A stretch of DNA of 64,000 nucleotides from Desulfocurvus sp. (GCA_020692325.1 JAIMKR010000005.1:137050-201049), one strand, 5' to 3'; numbered from the stretch's first letter, positions 16,621 through 28,673 are shown. Numbers and translations are program-made. Notes: a model not told the origin generated them from the letters alone.

Positions 16621-17832
16621 ATGGCCGAATGCGTGCTCTGCGGCTGCTGTCTGGCCGGGTGCCCGCTGCTGGCCGCCACCGGACGCGAGGAGCTGTCCCC
16701 CCGGGCCAAGGCCCTGCTGGCCGGTCCCAGCAAGTGGGACGCGGCCCTTTTGCGCGAGACCGACGTGGCGGCGCTGACGACCCTGTGCCTGGCCTGCGGC
16801 CGCTGCGAGAAGCTCTGCCCCCAGGGCGTGAAGGTGCCGCAGCTGGTGGCCGCCATGCGCGCGGCGCACCCGGATTTCCGACAGTGGCTGTGGAAGCAGT
16901 GGATCACCCGCCTTGGTCCGTGCTGGTCGCTGGCGGCGCGCGGGGCGGCGTTGCTGCCGGAGTCCTTCGTGCCGGCCTCGCTGGGATTGGCGCTTAAGGG
17001 TCTCAAGGGGCTGCGGCCGGGCGGGGGGCTCGACCCCTGGCTGCGCGTCACCGACTTGCCCGAGGCCGCGTTCGCGGCGAAATACGCCGATCACGAGGTG
17101 GCGGTGTTCGACGGCTGCGTCGGTCGCGGCCCCCGGGCCTCGTCGTGGGGCGAAAACGCGCGCTACCTTTTGCGCGAGCTGGGCGCGCGGCTGATCGACG
17201 TGAAGTTCGGCTGCTGCGGCAGCACGCTGGGCGTGGCCGGTCTGCCCGGGGAGCAGCGCGACACCCGGCGGGCGAACATCGACGCCTGGCGCTCGGCCGG
17301 CCGCCCGCTGCTGGCCGTGTACTGCGCCACCTGCGTCAAGGGTTTGTCCGACTACGCGGCGCCCGGGACGGACGTGACGGAGTTGTTCGCCGACGCGGCC
17401 GAGGCCGAGCTGTGGACGCGCGGCATGATGCCCCTTTCCGCGCTGCTGGCCGGAGCGCGCGGCAGGGTGACGTCCGGCGCGCCGGACGTGGTTGGGTATC
17501 ATCAGCCCTGCCACGCGGCGCAGCTCCCCGGCGGGGGCGACGCGGACCAGGCGCTCCTGCACGGGCTGCTCAACTCCCGGCTGCGTGCGCCGGAAAAAAG
17601 TGCCTGCTGCGGTTTCGGCGGCATATTGCAACTGACCGCGCCGGATCTTTCGACCAGGGTGGGCGCGGCCTGCTGGGCCAATCTGGAGGGCGCGCCGGGC
17701 TCCGGTGACGCGCTGGAAGCCGCGCCCGCGTCGGTGCTCACGGGGTGCAGCGGCTGCGTCATGCAGTTGTCCGCCACAGCCCCGGCGGGCGTGCGCGTGG
17801 GCCACTGGCTGGAGGTCATCCGCAGGGATTAG
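16621..17832 (+). CDS. Fe-S electron-transfer subunit, GlcF / LutA type
   Basis: A 403-residue partner of the preceding flavoprotein. Two [4Fe-4S] motifs lie at the N-terminus (CVLCGCCLAGCP and CLACGRCEKLCP). Two cysteine-rich CCG domains follow (FGCCGSTLGV and SACCGFGGILQL, with CHAAQLPG and TGCSGCVMQL). It passes electrons from the FAD subunit to a membrane acceptor. Immediate adjacency (stop, then ATG) argues for a complex. The length and domain order match GlcF-like proteins. Confidence 0.9.
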   Translation: MAECVLCGCCLAGCPLLAATGREELSPRAKALLAGPSKWDAALLRETDVAALTTLCLACGRCEKLCPQGVKVPQLVAAMRAAHPDFRQWLWKQWITRLGPCWSLAARGAALLPESFVPASLGLALKGLKGLRPGGGLDPWLRVTDLPEAAFAAKYADHEVAVFDGCVGRGPRASSWGENARYLLRELGARLIDVKFGCCGSTLGVAGLPGEQRDTRRANIDAWRSAGRPLLAVYCATCVKGLSDYAAPGTDVTELFADAAEAELWTRGMMPLSALLAGARGRVTSGAPDVVGYHQPCHAAQLPGGGDADQALLHGLLNSRLRAPEKSACCGFGGILQLTAPDLSTRVGAACWANLEGAPGSGDALEAAPASVLTGCSGCVMQLSATAPAGVRVGHWLEVIRRD

Positions 17833-18085
17833 GACGAAAAATCCAGCCGGCGCGCGGAGAAAGCGCCGCCGTGCGGGTTGACGAACAGGGCATCGGGGTT
17901 ATCTCCAAACCAGCGATTTGACGCCGGGCCGGAAATATCCGAAGAACACCGCGGACGCGAATCTGGGGGAAAGCCCAGGTATGCGCCCGCGCGATCGTGG
18001 GGAATCCCCCCGCGCGAACGTCACGACACGCAGAAAATCCACCGGAGGGGGGACGTCCCGCCGCCGGATCGAGGAGTCCTCGCGA
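17833..18085. other. Intergenic region upstream of secA
   Basis: About 250 bases without a gene. TTGACG at 17878 with a weak TATCTC 16 bases on is a possible promoter. A GC-rich inverted segment near 17965-18025 could form structure in the leader. Nothing more specific can be supported. Confidence 0.3.
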
Positions 18086-20650
<2,565 letters not shown>

Positions 20651-20781
20651 CCCATTCGCGATGGCGCTTCGCGCCGCTTGATGGCCGTTACCGGCCATGA
20701 TGTCCGGCATGCGCGCGGCGTTGGGGGCGTTCCCCCGCGCCGGCGCGGCCGGTTTTTGCCGCCGCCCCCGGGGGACGCCGT

Positions 20782-22056
20782 ATGACCAGAGTGCTCGTTG
20801 TGGAGGACAGCCGCTCGTTCGCGGCGCATGTCTCCAAACATATCCGTCAGGATTTGGGCTTCGATGTCGTCGTGGCCCCGAATCTGACGGCCGCCAAGAC
20901 CATTCTGGAGCGCAACGCCGACTTCCTGGCCGCGCTGCTCGATCTCAATCTTCCCGACGCCCCCAACGGCGAGTGCGTGGACGTGGTTCTGGCGTACAAG
21001 GTGCCGGTCATCGTCTTCACCAGCGTGCTTTCCGAGACCCTGCGCGAGAGCTTCTGGAACCGCCACATCGTGGACTACGTCTTCAAGGACACCATGGAGA
21101 ACGTGGACTACGTGGTGACCCTGCTCTCGCGGCTGAACACCAACCCGCGGATAAAAATCCTCGTGGTGGACGACTCGCGCAGCTACCGTCACGCCGTGTG
21201 GCGGCTGTTGTCCACCCACCGCTACCAAGTGCTGGAGGCCGGCACCGGCGAGGAGGCCCTGCGGGCTCTGGAGGCCAATCCGGACATCAAGCTCGTACTG
21301 GTGGACTACAACATGCCCGGCATGGACGGCTTCGCCCTCACGCGCGAAATCCGCCGCGAGCACGGCAAGGACGAACTCGCCATCATCGGCGTCTCCGGCG
21401 AGAGCGGGGCCCGGCTCTCCCCACGCTTCATCAAGAGCGGCGCCAACGACTATCTGCACAAACCCTTCCTGGCTGAGGAATTCTACACGCGTGTCACCCA
21501 GAATATGGAGATGCTCGAACGCATCGCCCAGGTGCGCGACATGGCCGAGCGCGATTACCTGACCCGCGTGTACAACCGCCGCTATTTCTTCTCCGCCGGC
21601 ACGCAGCTGCTGGCCCTGCAGGGGCGCCGGGGCAATTCCGTCACCGTGGCCATGCTCGACATCGACCACTTCAAGAACGTCAACGACACCCTCGGCCACG
21701 ATGCCGGCGACGCCGTGCTGCGCGGCATGGCCGGTCTGCTGGCCTCCCGGTTCCGCTCGTCGGACATCGTGGCGCGCATCGGCGGCGAGGAATTCTGCGT
21801 GCTCGCCACGGATCTCGTGGCCGATCAGGCATTGTTGCTTTTCGAGGATCTGCGCAAATGTTTCGAGTCCACGCCCGTGCGCTTCGGCGAGGACGTGGTG
21901 CGCTACACGGTGAGCATCGGGTTGTGCTGCGGCGTGGGCGGCACCATCGACGAGATGCTGCGCGAGGCCGATCGGATGCTCTACCGCTCCAAAACCTCCG
22001 GCCGCAACCGTGTGACCCTCCTCGGGCCGGGCCGGGAACAGGCTATCGGCATTTGA
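20782..22056 (+). CDS. PleD-like response regulator diguanylate cyclase (REC-REC-GGDEF)
   Basis: A 424-residue protein that makes cyclic di-GMP when phosphorylated. The first REC covers about 1-115 (VLVVEDSRSF, phospho-Asp in LLDLNLPD). The second REC covers about 123-240 (ILVVDDSRSYRHA, phospho-Asp in LVDYNMPGMDGF, conserved Lys in HKPF). The GGDEF domain covers about 265-415 with the active-site RIGGEEF and the Mg-binding MLDIDHFKNVND. An RSSD just upstream of GGEEF fits the RxxD inhibitory site, so product feedback is expected. No cognate histidine kinase is adjacent. Confidence 0.92.
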   Translation: MTRVLVVEDSRSFAAHVSKHIRQDLGFDVVVAPNLTAAKTILERNADFLAALLDLNLPDAPNGECVDVVLAYKVPVIVFTSVLSETLRESFWNRHIVDYVFKDTMENVDYVVTLLSRLNTNPRIKILVVDDSRSYRHAVWRLLSTHRYQVLEAGTGEEALRALEANPDIKLVLVDYNMPGMDGFALTREIRREHGKDELAIIGVSGESGARLSPRFIKSGANDYLHKPFLAEEFYTRVTQNMEMLERIAQVRDMAERDYLTRVYNRRYFFSAGTQLLALQGRRGNSVTVAMLDIDHFKNVNDTLGHDAGDAVLRGMAGLLASRFRSSDIVARIGGEEFCVLATDLVADQALLLFEDLRKCFESTPVRFGEDVVRYTVSIGLCCGVGGTIDEMLREADRMLYRSKTSGRNRVTLLGPGREQAIGI

Positions 22057-22274
22057 AATAAAACTCGGACCTCCTTCCCGCAATCAACGGCGTTTCCTAC
22101 CGATCAGCCCGATTTCTCACACTATTTCCTCTTAGTGCATCCTGCCTTGCCGGCCCGGCGCTGGCGTGAAACACCCTTTGAAACCCGCGTCGGCCTGTGC
22201 TAGCTTCCCCCTCTCGCGCGAGGGAGCAGTGCATCGTTTTGACCTTTCGCGCGGCATCAATCGGGAGGTTCGCC

Positions 22275-23459
22275 ATGACCATCATACCCAAGGGATACCG
22301 CTTCGCCGTGGCCGCCGCCGGCTTCAAACGGCCGGACCGCAACGACCTCGGCCTCATCGTCAGCGACGTTCAGGCCGCCGCCGCGGGCGTGTTCACCAAA
22401 AACCGCTTCCAGGCCGCCCCGGTGCTGACGTGCAGGGCGCTGCTCGCCGCGCGTCCTTACGCCCGGGCCCTCATGGCGAATTCCGGTCAAGCCAACGCCT
22501 GCACCGGCGAGGAGGGGCTAGGCAACTGCCGCGCCACGCTCAAGCTCGCGGCCGATCAGGCCGGGCTTGCGCCCGAGGACGTGCTGCCAGCGTCCACCGG
22601 CGTCATTGGCGCGCAGCTCAAAATGGACAAGTGGGAGGTCGCCGCGCCACAGCTGGGGGCCAGCCTGGGGCACGCCGCGCCCAGCGACGTGGCCAAGGCC
22701 ATGATGACCACCGATACCTTTCCCAAGCTCGTCACGCGCAGCCTGGATTTGCCCGGCGGCGAGGTCCGCGTGCTGGGTATGTGCAAGGGCGCGGGCATGA
22801 TCTCGCCCAACATGGCCACGCTGCTGGCCTTCGTCATCACCGACGCCGGCATTGAGCCCGAGGCCTGGCGCGGCGTGCTTTCCCATGCGGCGAACCGTTC
22901 GTTCAACGCCCTCACTGTGGACGGCGACACCAGCACCAACGACTCGCTCATCGGTCTGGCCAACGGAGCCTCCGGGGTGACGATCGGCGACGCCAAGTCC
23001 CTGCGCCAGCTGCGCAACGCCGTGACCAGCCTGTGCCAGGAGCTGGCGTATCGCATCGTGCAGGACGCCGAGGGCGGCACCAAGGTGGCGCACATTTCCG
23101 TGAAGGGCGCCAAAAGCCCGGCGCAGGCCGAACTGGCCGCGCGGGCCGTCGGCACATCGCCGCTGGTCAAGACCGCGCTGTTCGGCTGCGATCCCAACTG
23201 GGGGCGCATCATCGCCGCGCTGGGCCGCAGCGGGGCCGACTTCGAGCCGGACGCCGTGGAGCTGCGCATCGGCGGGGTGCTGGTGTTCGAGAAGGGCCAG
23301 CCCGCGCCGGAGGACTTGGACGCGCTGCTCGCGCCGAGCATGCGCCACCAGGACGTGGAGATCGCGCTGGACCTGCACGCCGGACACGGCGCGTTTACCC
23401 TGCTCGCCTCGGACCTCTCCAAGCGCTACGTGGAGATCAACGCCGACTACCGCACCTAG
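22275..23459 (+). CDS. argJ: Bifunctional glutamate N-acetyltransferase / amino-acid acetyltransferase ArgJ
   Basis: A 394-residue enzyme of arginine synthesis that moves the acetyl group from N-acetylornithine to glutamate. It is made as a precursor that cleaves itself before Thr182 in SPNMATLLAF; the residues around it (KGAGMISPN) are canonical. Other conserved parts are GVFTKNRFQAAPV, ALMANSGQANACTG and DGDTSTNDS. The ATG at 22275 follows GGGAGG. The region 22057-22274 upstream holds no gene. Confidence 0.95.
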   Translation: MTIIPKGYRFAVAAAGFKRPDRNDLGLIVSDVQAAAAGVFTKNRFQAAPVLTCRALLAARPYARALMANSGQANACTGEEGLGNCRATLKLAADQAGLAPEDVLPASTGVIGAQLKMDKWEVAAPQLGASLGHAAPSDVAKAMMTTDTFPKLVTRSLDLPGGEVRVLGMCKGAGMISPNMATLLAFVITDAGIEPEAWRGVLSHAANRSFNALTVDGDTSTNDSLIGLANGASGVTIGDAKSLRQLRNAVTSLCQELAYRIVQDAEGGTKVAHISVKGAKSPAQAELAARAVGTSPLVKTALFGCDPNWGRIIAALGRSGADFEPDAVELRIGGVLVFEKGQPAPEDLDALLAPSMRHQDVEIALDLHAGHGAFTLLASDLSKRYVEINADYRT

Positions 23460-23564
23460 CTGTGGCGGCCCCGCTTCCTTTCCGGGCTCGGGGCGATTTT
23501 TATCTGGAGACAAGGGTCCGAAGGGGGCAAGGCTCCCCTCGGCTCCGTCGGAGGCAGTCCGCGC

Positions 23565-24173
23565 ATGTCTAAACTCGATTCCCGCTCCCAGCTCACCCGT
23601 CTTGCCGATTTTCTGTTCGAATGCGGCATGTTGCGCAAAACACCGCGCAGCGGGTACCAGTTTCTGGGAACCGGCGCGGAGAACGTGGCCGAGCACAGCT
23701 TCCGCACGGCGATCATCGGCTTCGCGCTGGCGCGCAGGGCCGGGGCGGACGCGCAGCGCACGGCCATGCTCTGCCTGTTCCACGATCTGCCCGAGGCGCG
23801 TACCGGCGACTTCAATTATGTGAACAAGGTCTACAACCGGTGCGACGAGGCCCGGGCGCTCGCTGACGCGGTGGCCGGCACCGGGCTCGAGGACGCGGTG
23901 CCGCCGCTGCACGACGAACTCGCGGCGAACGCCTCGGCCGAGGCCCGCCTCGCCCATGACGCGGACCAGCTGGACCTGATGCTGAATCTGAAGGAACAGG
24001 CGGATTTGGGCAATCGCTACGCGGACAAGTGGCTGGCTGCCGCCAAGGAGCGCCTGCGCACGCCGCAAGGCGTGGAGCTTGGCCTGACGATTCTGGACAC
24101 CGATCATGCCGACTGGTGGTTTCTGGGACAGGATGACGCCTGGTGGGAGCGGAAGGGCGGCGGGCGGAAATAG
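23565..24173 (+). CDS. HD-domain hydrolase, YfbR/HDDC2-like (probable 5'-deoxynucleotidase)
   Basis: A 202-residue single-domain HD protein. The metal-binding residues are visible: His in ENVAEHSFRTAIIG, the HD pair in MLCLFHDLPEARTGD, and Asp in RLAHDADQLDLML. This pattern is that of the YfbR/HDDC2 group, which removes phosphate from deoxynucleoside monophosphates. The ATG at 23565 has GGAGG 11 bases upstream. The C-terminus is Trp/Gly/Lys-rich (DDAWWERKGGGRK). Confidence 0.85.
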   Translation: MSKLDSRSQLTRLADFLFECGMLRKTPRSGYQFLGTGAENVAEHSFRTAIIGFALARRAGADAQRTAMLCLFHDLPEARTGDFNYVNKVYNRCDEARALADAVAGTGLEDAVPPLHDELAANASAEARLAHDADQLDLMLNLKEQADLGNRYADKWLAAAKERLRTPQGVELGLTILDTDHADWWFLGQDDAWWERKGGGRK

Positions 24174-24373
24174 CCCCCGCGCTGACGAAAATTTCTTCAG
24201 CGTTCCCCGTATGTTTAAAATGCAAACCCGTGCCGGGCGCGCCTTGCGGGGGCGTACTGGCTGTGTTATTCATACGCTGTTGGCCGGCGGCGCGCCCCGG
24301 CTGGCGAACCGCCGCAGATCGCGGCCGATCCGCCGTACGCGTCGCATCCGGCCGAGAAGGAGAGCCGCAGACC

Positions 24374-25183
24374 ATGATACAGGCCACTCGCGCCCGGCAG
24401 CTCTCGCCCATTGCGCATCTGGGCGACGCCACCATGCGCCTTCTGGGTGACACGGGGGCCATGTTCCTGTTCCTGCTGGAGGCCTTCGGGCGCATTTTCC
24501 GTTCGTGGGGGCAGTTCTCCAAAACGGTGCGGCAGGTCTATTTCGTCGGCGTCAAAAGCGTCAGCATCATCACGCTCATCAGTCTGTTCACGGGCATGGT
24601 CATTGGCCTGCAAATGTACTACGCCCTCGCCAAATTCGGGGCCGACGGCTTCCTTGGCGCGGCTGTGAGCCTCTCGTTGGTGCGCGAGCTGGGGCCCGTG
24701 CTCACGGCCATCATGATCACCGGCCGGGCCGGCTCCTCCATGACCGCCGAGATCGGCGTCATGCGCATCTCCGAGCAGATCGACGCCCTGCGCGTCATGG
24801 ACATCAATCCCATCAGCTATCTGGTGAGTCCCAAACTGGCCGCCAGCATCATCTGTTTTCCCATTCTCACGGCGTTCTTCGACCTCATGGGCATTCTGGG
24901 CGGCTATCTCACCGGCGTGCTGCTGCTGGGCGGCAACTCCGGCGTGTATTGGTACCGCGTCGGCGCGTACCTCAAACTGAACGACATCAGCGGCGGGTTC
25001 ATCAAGTCCCTTGTGTTTGGGGTCGTGGTGTGCACGGTGTGCTGCTTCATGGGCTACTACACCCACACGCGCCGCGACGCGGTCGGCCCCGAGGGCGTGA
25101 GTCAGGCCACCACGGCTGGCGTGGTCGTCTCCTGCGTACTTATCCTCCTGACCGACTACATCCTGACCTCGTTGTTGTTCTAG
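24374..25183 (+). CDS. mlaE: Lipid-transport ABC permease MlaE
   Basis: A 269-residue inner-membrane permease of the Mla phospholipid transport system. The family motifs FTGMVIGLQMYYAL, LVRELGPVLTAIMITGRAGS, ISEQIDALRVMDINPI and GYYTHTRRDAVGPEGVSQAT are all present, with five to six hydrophobic helices. The ATG at 24374 is preceded by AAGGAG. It heads an operon mlaE-F-D-C-A (24.4-28.1 kb) closed by a strong terminator. No MlaB (STAS) gene is in the operon. Confidence 0.95.
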   Translation: MIQATRARQLSPIAHLGDATMRLLGDTGAMFLFLLEAFGRIFRSWGQFSKTVRQVYFVGVKSVSIITLISLFTGMVIGLQMYYALAKFGADGFLGAAVSLSLVRELGPVLTAIMITGRAGSSMTAEIGVMRISEQIDALRVMDINPISYLVSPKLAASIICFPILTAFFDLMGILGGYLTGVLLLGGNSGVYWYRVGAYLKLNDISGGFIKSLVFGVVVCTVCCFMGYYTHTRRDAVGPEGVSQATTAGVVVSCVLILLTDYILTSLLF

Positions 25184-25193
25184 GAGCCTTGAC

Positions 25194-26036
25194 GTGACTC
25201 AGCAGATCATACCGGCCACACCGGACATCCGCCTGGAGGGACTCTCCATCGGCTACGGGGGCGTTCCCGTGGTCAGCGGGATCGACGCTGTGCTGCCCGG
25301 CGGCAAGATCACGGTGATCCTCGGCGGATCGGGCAGCGGCAAGTCCACGCTGCTCAAGCACATTCTGAAGCTGCAACCGGTCATCGCCGGGCGCGTGGTC
25401 ATCGACGGACACGACGTGAACAGCCTGGACCGGCGCGGTCTGCACTGCCTGCGACAGCGCATGGGGGTGCTGTTCCAGGACGGCGCGCTGCTCGGCTCGC
25501 TGACGCTGGGGGACAACGTTTCCCTGCCCCTGCGCGAGCATACGCGTTTGAAGGAGCGGGAGATCCGGGAACGGATGATGGCCACCCTTGCTTTGGTGGG
25601 CCTGGAGGAATTTCACGACTACTTTCCCAACGAGCTTTCCGGCGGCATGCGCAAGCGCGCCGGGCTGGCCAGGGCCATGGTCATGGAGCCGGCCCTGCTG
25701 TTCTGCGACGAACCCACCAGTGGTCTTGATCCCGTGACGGCCGCCGAGCTGGACCAGCTGCTGCTGGAGCTCAAACGTCGTTGGGACATGACGCTCGTGG
25801 TGGTGAGCCACGATCTGGACAGCATGCGCACCATAGCCGACCACGTCATCGTGTTGGGCGACGGCTGGATGCTTTTTCAGGGCGGACGGGTCGAGCTGGA
25901 GGCCACACAGGACGAGTATCTGCGGCGCTTCCTGGATCGCAAGGCCGCGGATCGCGACACTCCGCTGCTGACCCTGCCCCCCCTGGATATGAGAGTGATG
26001 AAGCGCGACTGCTCGGAGTATCTGGAAGAGAAATAG
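25194..26036 (+). CDS. mlaF: Lipid-transport ABC ATPase MlaF
   Basis: A 280-residue ATPase that powers MlaE. Walker A is GGSGSGKST, the signature is LSGGMRKRAGLARAM, and Walker B with its Glu is LLFCDEPTSGLDP, followed by the switch His in VVSHDLDSM. It starts at GTG 25194, ten bases after the mlaE stop. The C-terminal 40 residues (after LEATQDEYLRRFL) extend beyond the core fold as in other MlaF proteins. Confidence 0.95.
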   Translation: MTQQIIPATPDIRLEGLSIGYGGVPVVSGIDAVLPGGKITVILGGSGSGKSTLLKHILKLQPVIAGRVVIDGHDVNSLDRRGLHCLRQRMGVLFQDGALLGSLTLGDNVSLPLREHTRLKEREIRERMMATLALVGLEEFHDYFPNELSGGMRKRAGLARAMVMEPALLFCDEPTSGLDPVTAAELDQLLLELKRRWDMTLVVVSHDLDSMRTIADHVIVLGDGWMLFQGGRVELEATQDEYLRRFLDRKAADRDTPLLTLPPLDMRVMKRDCSEYLEEK

Positions 26037-26092
26037 CCGGGCGTCGCAGGGCTGGCGGTGGCCGGCCGTCCGGCGGCCAAACGAGGTGAGGG

Positions 26093-26536
26093 ATGAAAAA
26101 ATATTCCAAGGAAACGCAGGTTGGCCTGTTCGTGCTGGTGGGGTTCCTCGCCATCGCGTACATGAGCATCAAGCTTGGCAACGTGCACCTGTTCGGTGAC
26201 GACCGTTACGCGGTGAAAGCCATGTTCAACGATGTCACCGGGCTGAAGGTGGACGCTCCCGTGCAGATGTACGGCGTGGACGTGGGCTTCGTTGAGTCCA
26301 TCGGCATCGACCAGAAATCGGGCATGAGCGTGGTCATCCTCAAGGTGCGCAAGGACGTGAAGCTCACCGACGACACCATCGCCTCGATCAAGACGAACGG
26401 GCTTATCGGCGACAAGTACGTCAAGCTTTCACTCGGTGGCGGTGATCCGGTGAAGCCCGGCGCGGTGCTGCGTGATACGGAGTCATCTATTGACCTTGAG
26501 GAATTAATCAGTAAGTATGTTTTTGGCGGCGTGTAA
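26093..26536 (+). CDS. mlaD: Mla periplasmic substrate-binding MCE protein MlaD
   Basis: A 147-residue protein anchored by one N-terminal helix (about 10-28, VGLFVLVGFLAIAYMSIKLG) with a single MCE domain in the periplasm (FNDVTGLKVDAPVQMYGVDV, then TNGLIGDKYVKLS). MlaD hexamers link MlaE to the shuttle MlaC. The ATG at 26093 follows GAGGTGAGG. It sits between the ATPase and MlaC, as expected. Confidence 0.93.
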   Translation: MKKYSKETQVGLFVLVGFLAIAYMSIKLGNVHLFGDDRYAVKAMFNDVTGLKVDAPVQMYGVDVGFVESIGIDQKSGMSVVILKVRKDVKLTDDTIASIKTNGLIGDKYVKLSLGGGDPVKPGAVLRDTESSIDLEELISKYVFGGV

Positions 26537-26572
26537 GAACGTTTCCGGCCACTCCATCTTCAGGAACTATTC

Positions 26573-27199
26573 ATGAAAAAAACATCCTTGATATTCGGCG
26601 TGCTTGTGCTCATGCTCGCCTTGGCCTCCCCAGCGTTCGCCGGCGAGGCGCAGAACCGGCTGAAGATTGGTGTCGATAAGGTCCTCGCCATCCTTTCCGA
26701 TCCCTCCATGAAGGGACCGCGAAAACATCAGGAACGCGAGCACAAGCTGCGCGCGGTGGCCGACAGCTTCTTCGATTGGCGTGAGCTTTCCCGCCGGTCC
26801 GTGGGTGCCAATTGGACCAAGTTCACCGTCGCCCAGCAGAACGAGTTCGTGGGGCTGTTCTCCGAGCTGCTGGAGAAAACCTACGTCCGCAAGCTGGAAA
26901 AGTTCAACAACGAGAAGATCGAATACCTGCGTGAGCAGGTCTCCGGCGACCAAGCCTTCATCAACACCCAAGTGCTGATGAAGGACAAAAAGGTCCCCCT
27001 GAATTACGTCATGATCAAGCATCGCGACTGGATGGTCTACGATGTGGTCATCGAGGGCGTGAGCTTGGTCAAAAACTATCGTTCGCAGTTCACCAAGATC
27101 CTTTCCCGCGAGACGCCCGACGTGCTGATGCAGCGCATCAAGGCCAAGATCAAGGCTTTGGACGAGGGCAAGAACGTCGATGACGCGGTAGTGAAATAG
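26573..27199 (+). CDS. mlaC: Periplasmic lipid carrier MlaC
   Basis: A 208-residue exported protein with a Sec signal peptide (MKKTSLIFGVLVLMLALASP…AFAG). The mature part is the Tgt2/MlaC fold: FFDWRELSRRSVGANWTKFT, LLEKTYVRKLEKF and WMVYDVVIEGVSLVKNYR. It ferries phospholipid between MlaD and the MlaA complex. It lies 36 bases after mlaD and eight before mlaA. Confidence 0.93.
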   Translation: MKKTSLIFGVLVLMLALASPAFAGEAQNRLKIGVDKVLAILSDPSMKGPRKHQEREHKLRAVADSFFDWRELSRRSVGANWTKFTVAQQNEFVGLFSELLEKTYVRKLEKFNNEKIEYLREQVSGDQAFINTQVLMKDKKVPLNYVMIKHRDWMVYDVVIEGVSLVKNYRSQFTKILSRETPDVLMQRIKAKIKALDEGKNVDDAVVK

Positions 27200-27207
27200 G
27201 GGGGCGC

Positions 27208-28128
27208 ATGAATGTCCGCTTGATGAACTCGGCAAGCCGCATGGGGCGTCTGATCGGCGCTGCGGCTCTGGCCTCCCTGCTCTTCGCCTCCGTGGGCTTC
27301 GCTGCGGATCAGGAGCCGGCGCCCGGGACTGCGGGGAACACGTCAGCGCCTCTGCTGGCGGCGAACGAGCCCGTCGCGCCCGCAGTGGCGGCCCCGCAGG
27401 CGAGCACGGTCGGTTCCGGCCTGCTCGCCTATGGCGACGACGACATCTGGGACGAGAACGGGCAGATCATCAAGAAGGGTGATCACCCGAACATGAGCGT
27501 CGCCGACGATGTGGCCGCCACGTCCGACCCCCTTGAGGGTTGGAACCGCATGTGGTTCACCTTCAACGACAAGTTGTACTTCTGGGCTTTGAAGCCCGTG
27601 GCCACGGGCTACTCCTACGTCATTCCCGAACGCCCGCGCCTGTGGGTGCACAACTTCTTCCACAACCTGCTCTTCCCGGTGCGTTTCACCAGCCTGATGT
27701 TCCAGGCCAAGTTCGACGCCGCCGCGGTGGAGACCTCGCGCTTCATCGGCAACACGGTCTTCGGCCTGGGCGGCCTGGGCGACATGACCAGCGACCTCAA
27801 GCCGTTCCATCCCATCGGCAACACCGAGCAGGACATGGGGCTCACCCTGGGCTACTGGGGCATGGGCAACGGCTTCTACCTCGTGTGGCCTTTCATCGGC
27901 CCCTCCACGGGGCGCGACACCCTGGGCTACGCCGGCGACTGGTTCCTCACGCCCACGAGCTACCTGAACCCCTGGTACTGGTCCGTGGCCGCCAAGAGCT
28001 ACGACAAGGTCAACGAGGTATCCCTGCGTCTGGGCGACTACGAGACCCTGAAGGATGCCGCGGTGGATCCCTACGAGGCCGTGCGCGACGCCTACCTGCG
28101 TCTGCGCTTCAAGAAGTTGAGCGAGTAA
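27208..28128 (+). CDS. mlaA: Outer-membrane lipid-asymmetry protein MlaA (VacJ)
   Basis: A 306-residue exported protein. The signal peptide (about 1-31, LIGAALAS-like core ending GFAAD) lacks an obvious lipobox Cys, unlike the E. coli lipoprotein. An Ala/Pro-rich linker precedes the MlaA fold: DPLEGWNRMWFTFNDKLY, NFFHNLLFPVRF, RFIGNTVFGLGGLGD, TLGYWGMGNG and LVWPFIGPSTGRDTLG. It removes phospholipid from the outer leaflet of the outer membrane. Last gene of the operon, 16 bases before the terminator hairpin. Confidence 0.93.
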   Translation: MNVRLMNSASRMGRLIGAAALASLLFASVGFAADQEPAPGTAGNTSAPLLAANEPVAPAVAAPQASTVGSGLLAYGDDDIWDENGQIIKKGDHPNMSVADDVAATSDPLEGWNRMWFTFNDKLYFWALKPVATGYSYVIPERPRLWVHNFFHNLLFPVRFTSLMFQAKFDAAAVETSRFIGNTVFGLGGLGDMTSDLKPFHPIGNTEQDMGLTLGYWGMGNGFYLVWPFIGPSTGRDTLGYAGDWFLTPTSYLNPWYWSVAAKSYDKVNEVSLRLGDYETLKDAAVDPYEAVRDAYLRLRFKKLSE

Positions 28129-28144
28129 CGACGACCAACGAGCG

Positions 28145-28169
28145 GGGGGCCTTCGGGGCCCCCTTTTTT
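28145..28169 (+). terminator. Rho-independent terminator of the mla operon
   Basis: GGGGGCC at 28145-28151 pairs with GGCCCCC at 28157-28163 around TTCGG, followed by six T residues (28164-28169). Confidence 0.93.
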
Positions 28170-28186
28170 ATCGGGAACGAACAACA

Positions 28187-28669
28187 ATGCGCTTGGCCGT
28201 CATCTCCGACACGCACCTCTCCAGCCCGGACGAGCGCTTCGCGGGCATCTACGAGCGTTACCTCGCCCCTGCCGACATGCTGCTGCATTGCGGCGACATG
28301 GTTGGCGCGCAACTCTACCACTTCCTTTGCGCGCATCCGCATTTCTTCTGTGTGCGCGGCAACTGCGACCAGTACATCCTGGACCACGACGTGCCCCAGA
28401 GCATGACCCGGGAGCTGCCCCTCGCCTGCGGCGGCGCGCTCAGCTTCGGCATGGCCCACGGCTGGGGCGAGCGGAGCACCGTGTGGCGGCGCGTGTACGA
28501 CCTGTTCCCGTGGGTCGATCTCGTGTGCTACGGTCACACCCACCGTCGGGAATTCACCGAATTCGAGGGCACGCGCATCCTCAACCCCGGCAGCGTGGCC
28601 GAGGGCTCCCTAACCTTGCTCGACGTGGCCGACGACGGCGCGTTGAGTTGCCAATTCGTCGATCTCTGA
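28187..28669 (+). CDS. Metallophosphoesterase, YfcE/MJ0936 type
   Basis: A 160-residue phosphodiesterase with the calcineurin-like motifs in order: SDTHLSS at residue 7, LLHCGDMVG, VRGNCDQ, MAHGWGE and CYGHTHRRE, then LNPGSVAEG. It binds two metals and hydrolyses a small phosphodiester; the substrate is unknown. It starts 18 bases after the mla terminator and ends four bases before the convergent lytic transglycosylase. Confidence 0.9.
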   Translation: MRLAVISDTHLSSPDERFAGIYERYLAPADMLLHCGDMVGAQLYHFLCAHPHFFCVRGNCDQYILDHDVPQSMTRELPLACGGALSFGMAHGWGERSTVWRRVYDLFPWVDLVCYGHTHRREFTEFEGTRILNPGSVAEGSLTLLDVADDGALSCQFVDL

Positions 28670-28673
28670 TTTG

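Noticed and set aside
15160-17805. An 881-codon open frame on the minus strand
   Set aside because: It lies antisense to the glcD and Fe-S subunit genes, which have full family motifs. The frame is a by-product of high G+C codon use and its product is His/Arg/Gly-rich without domains.
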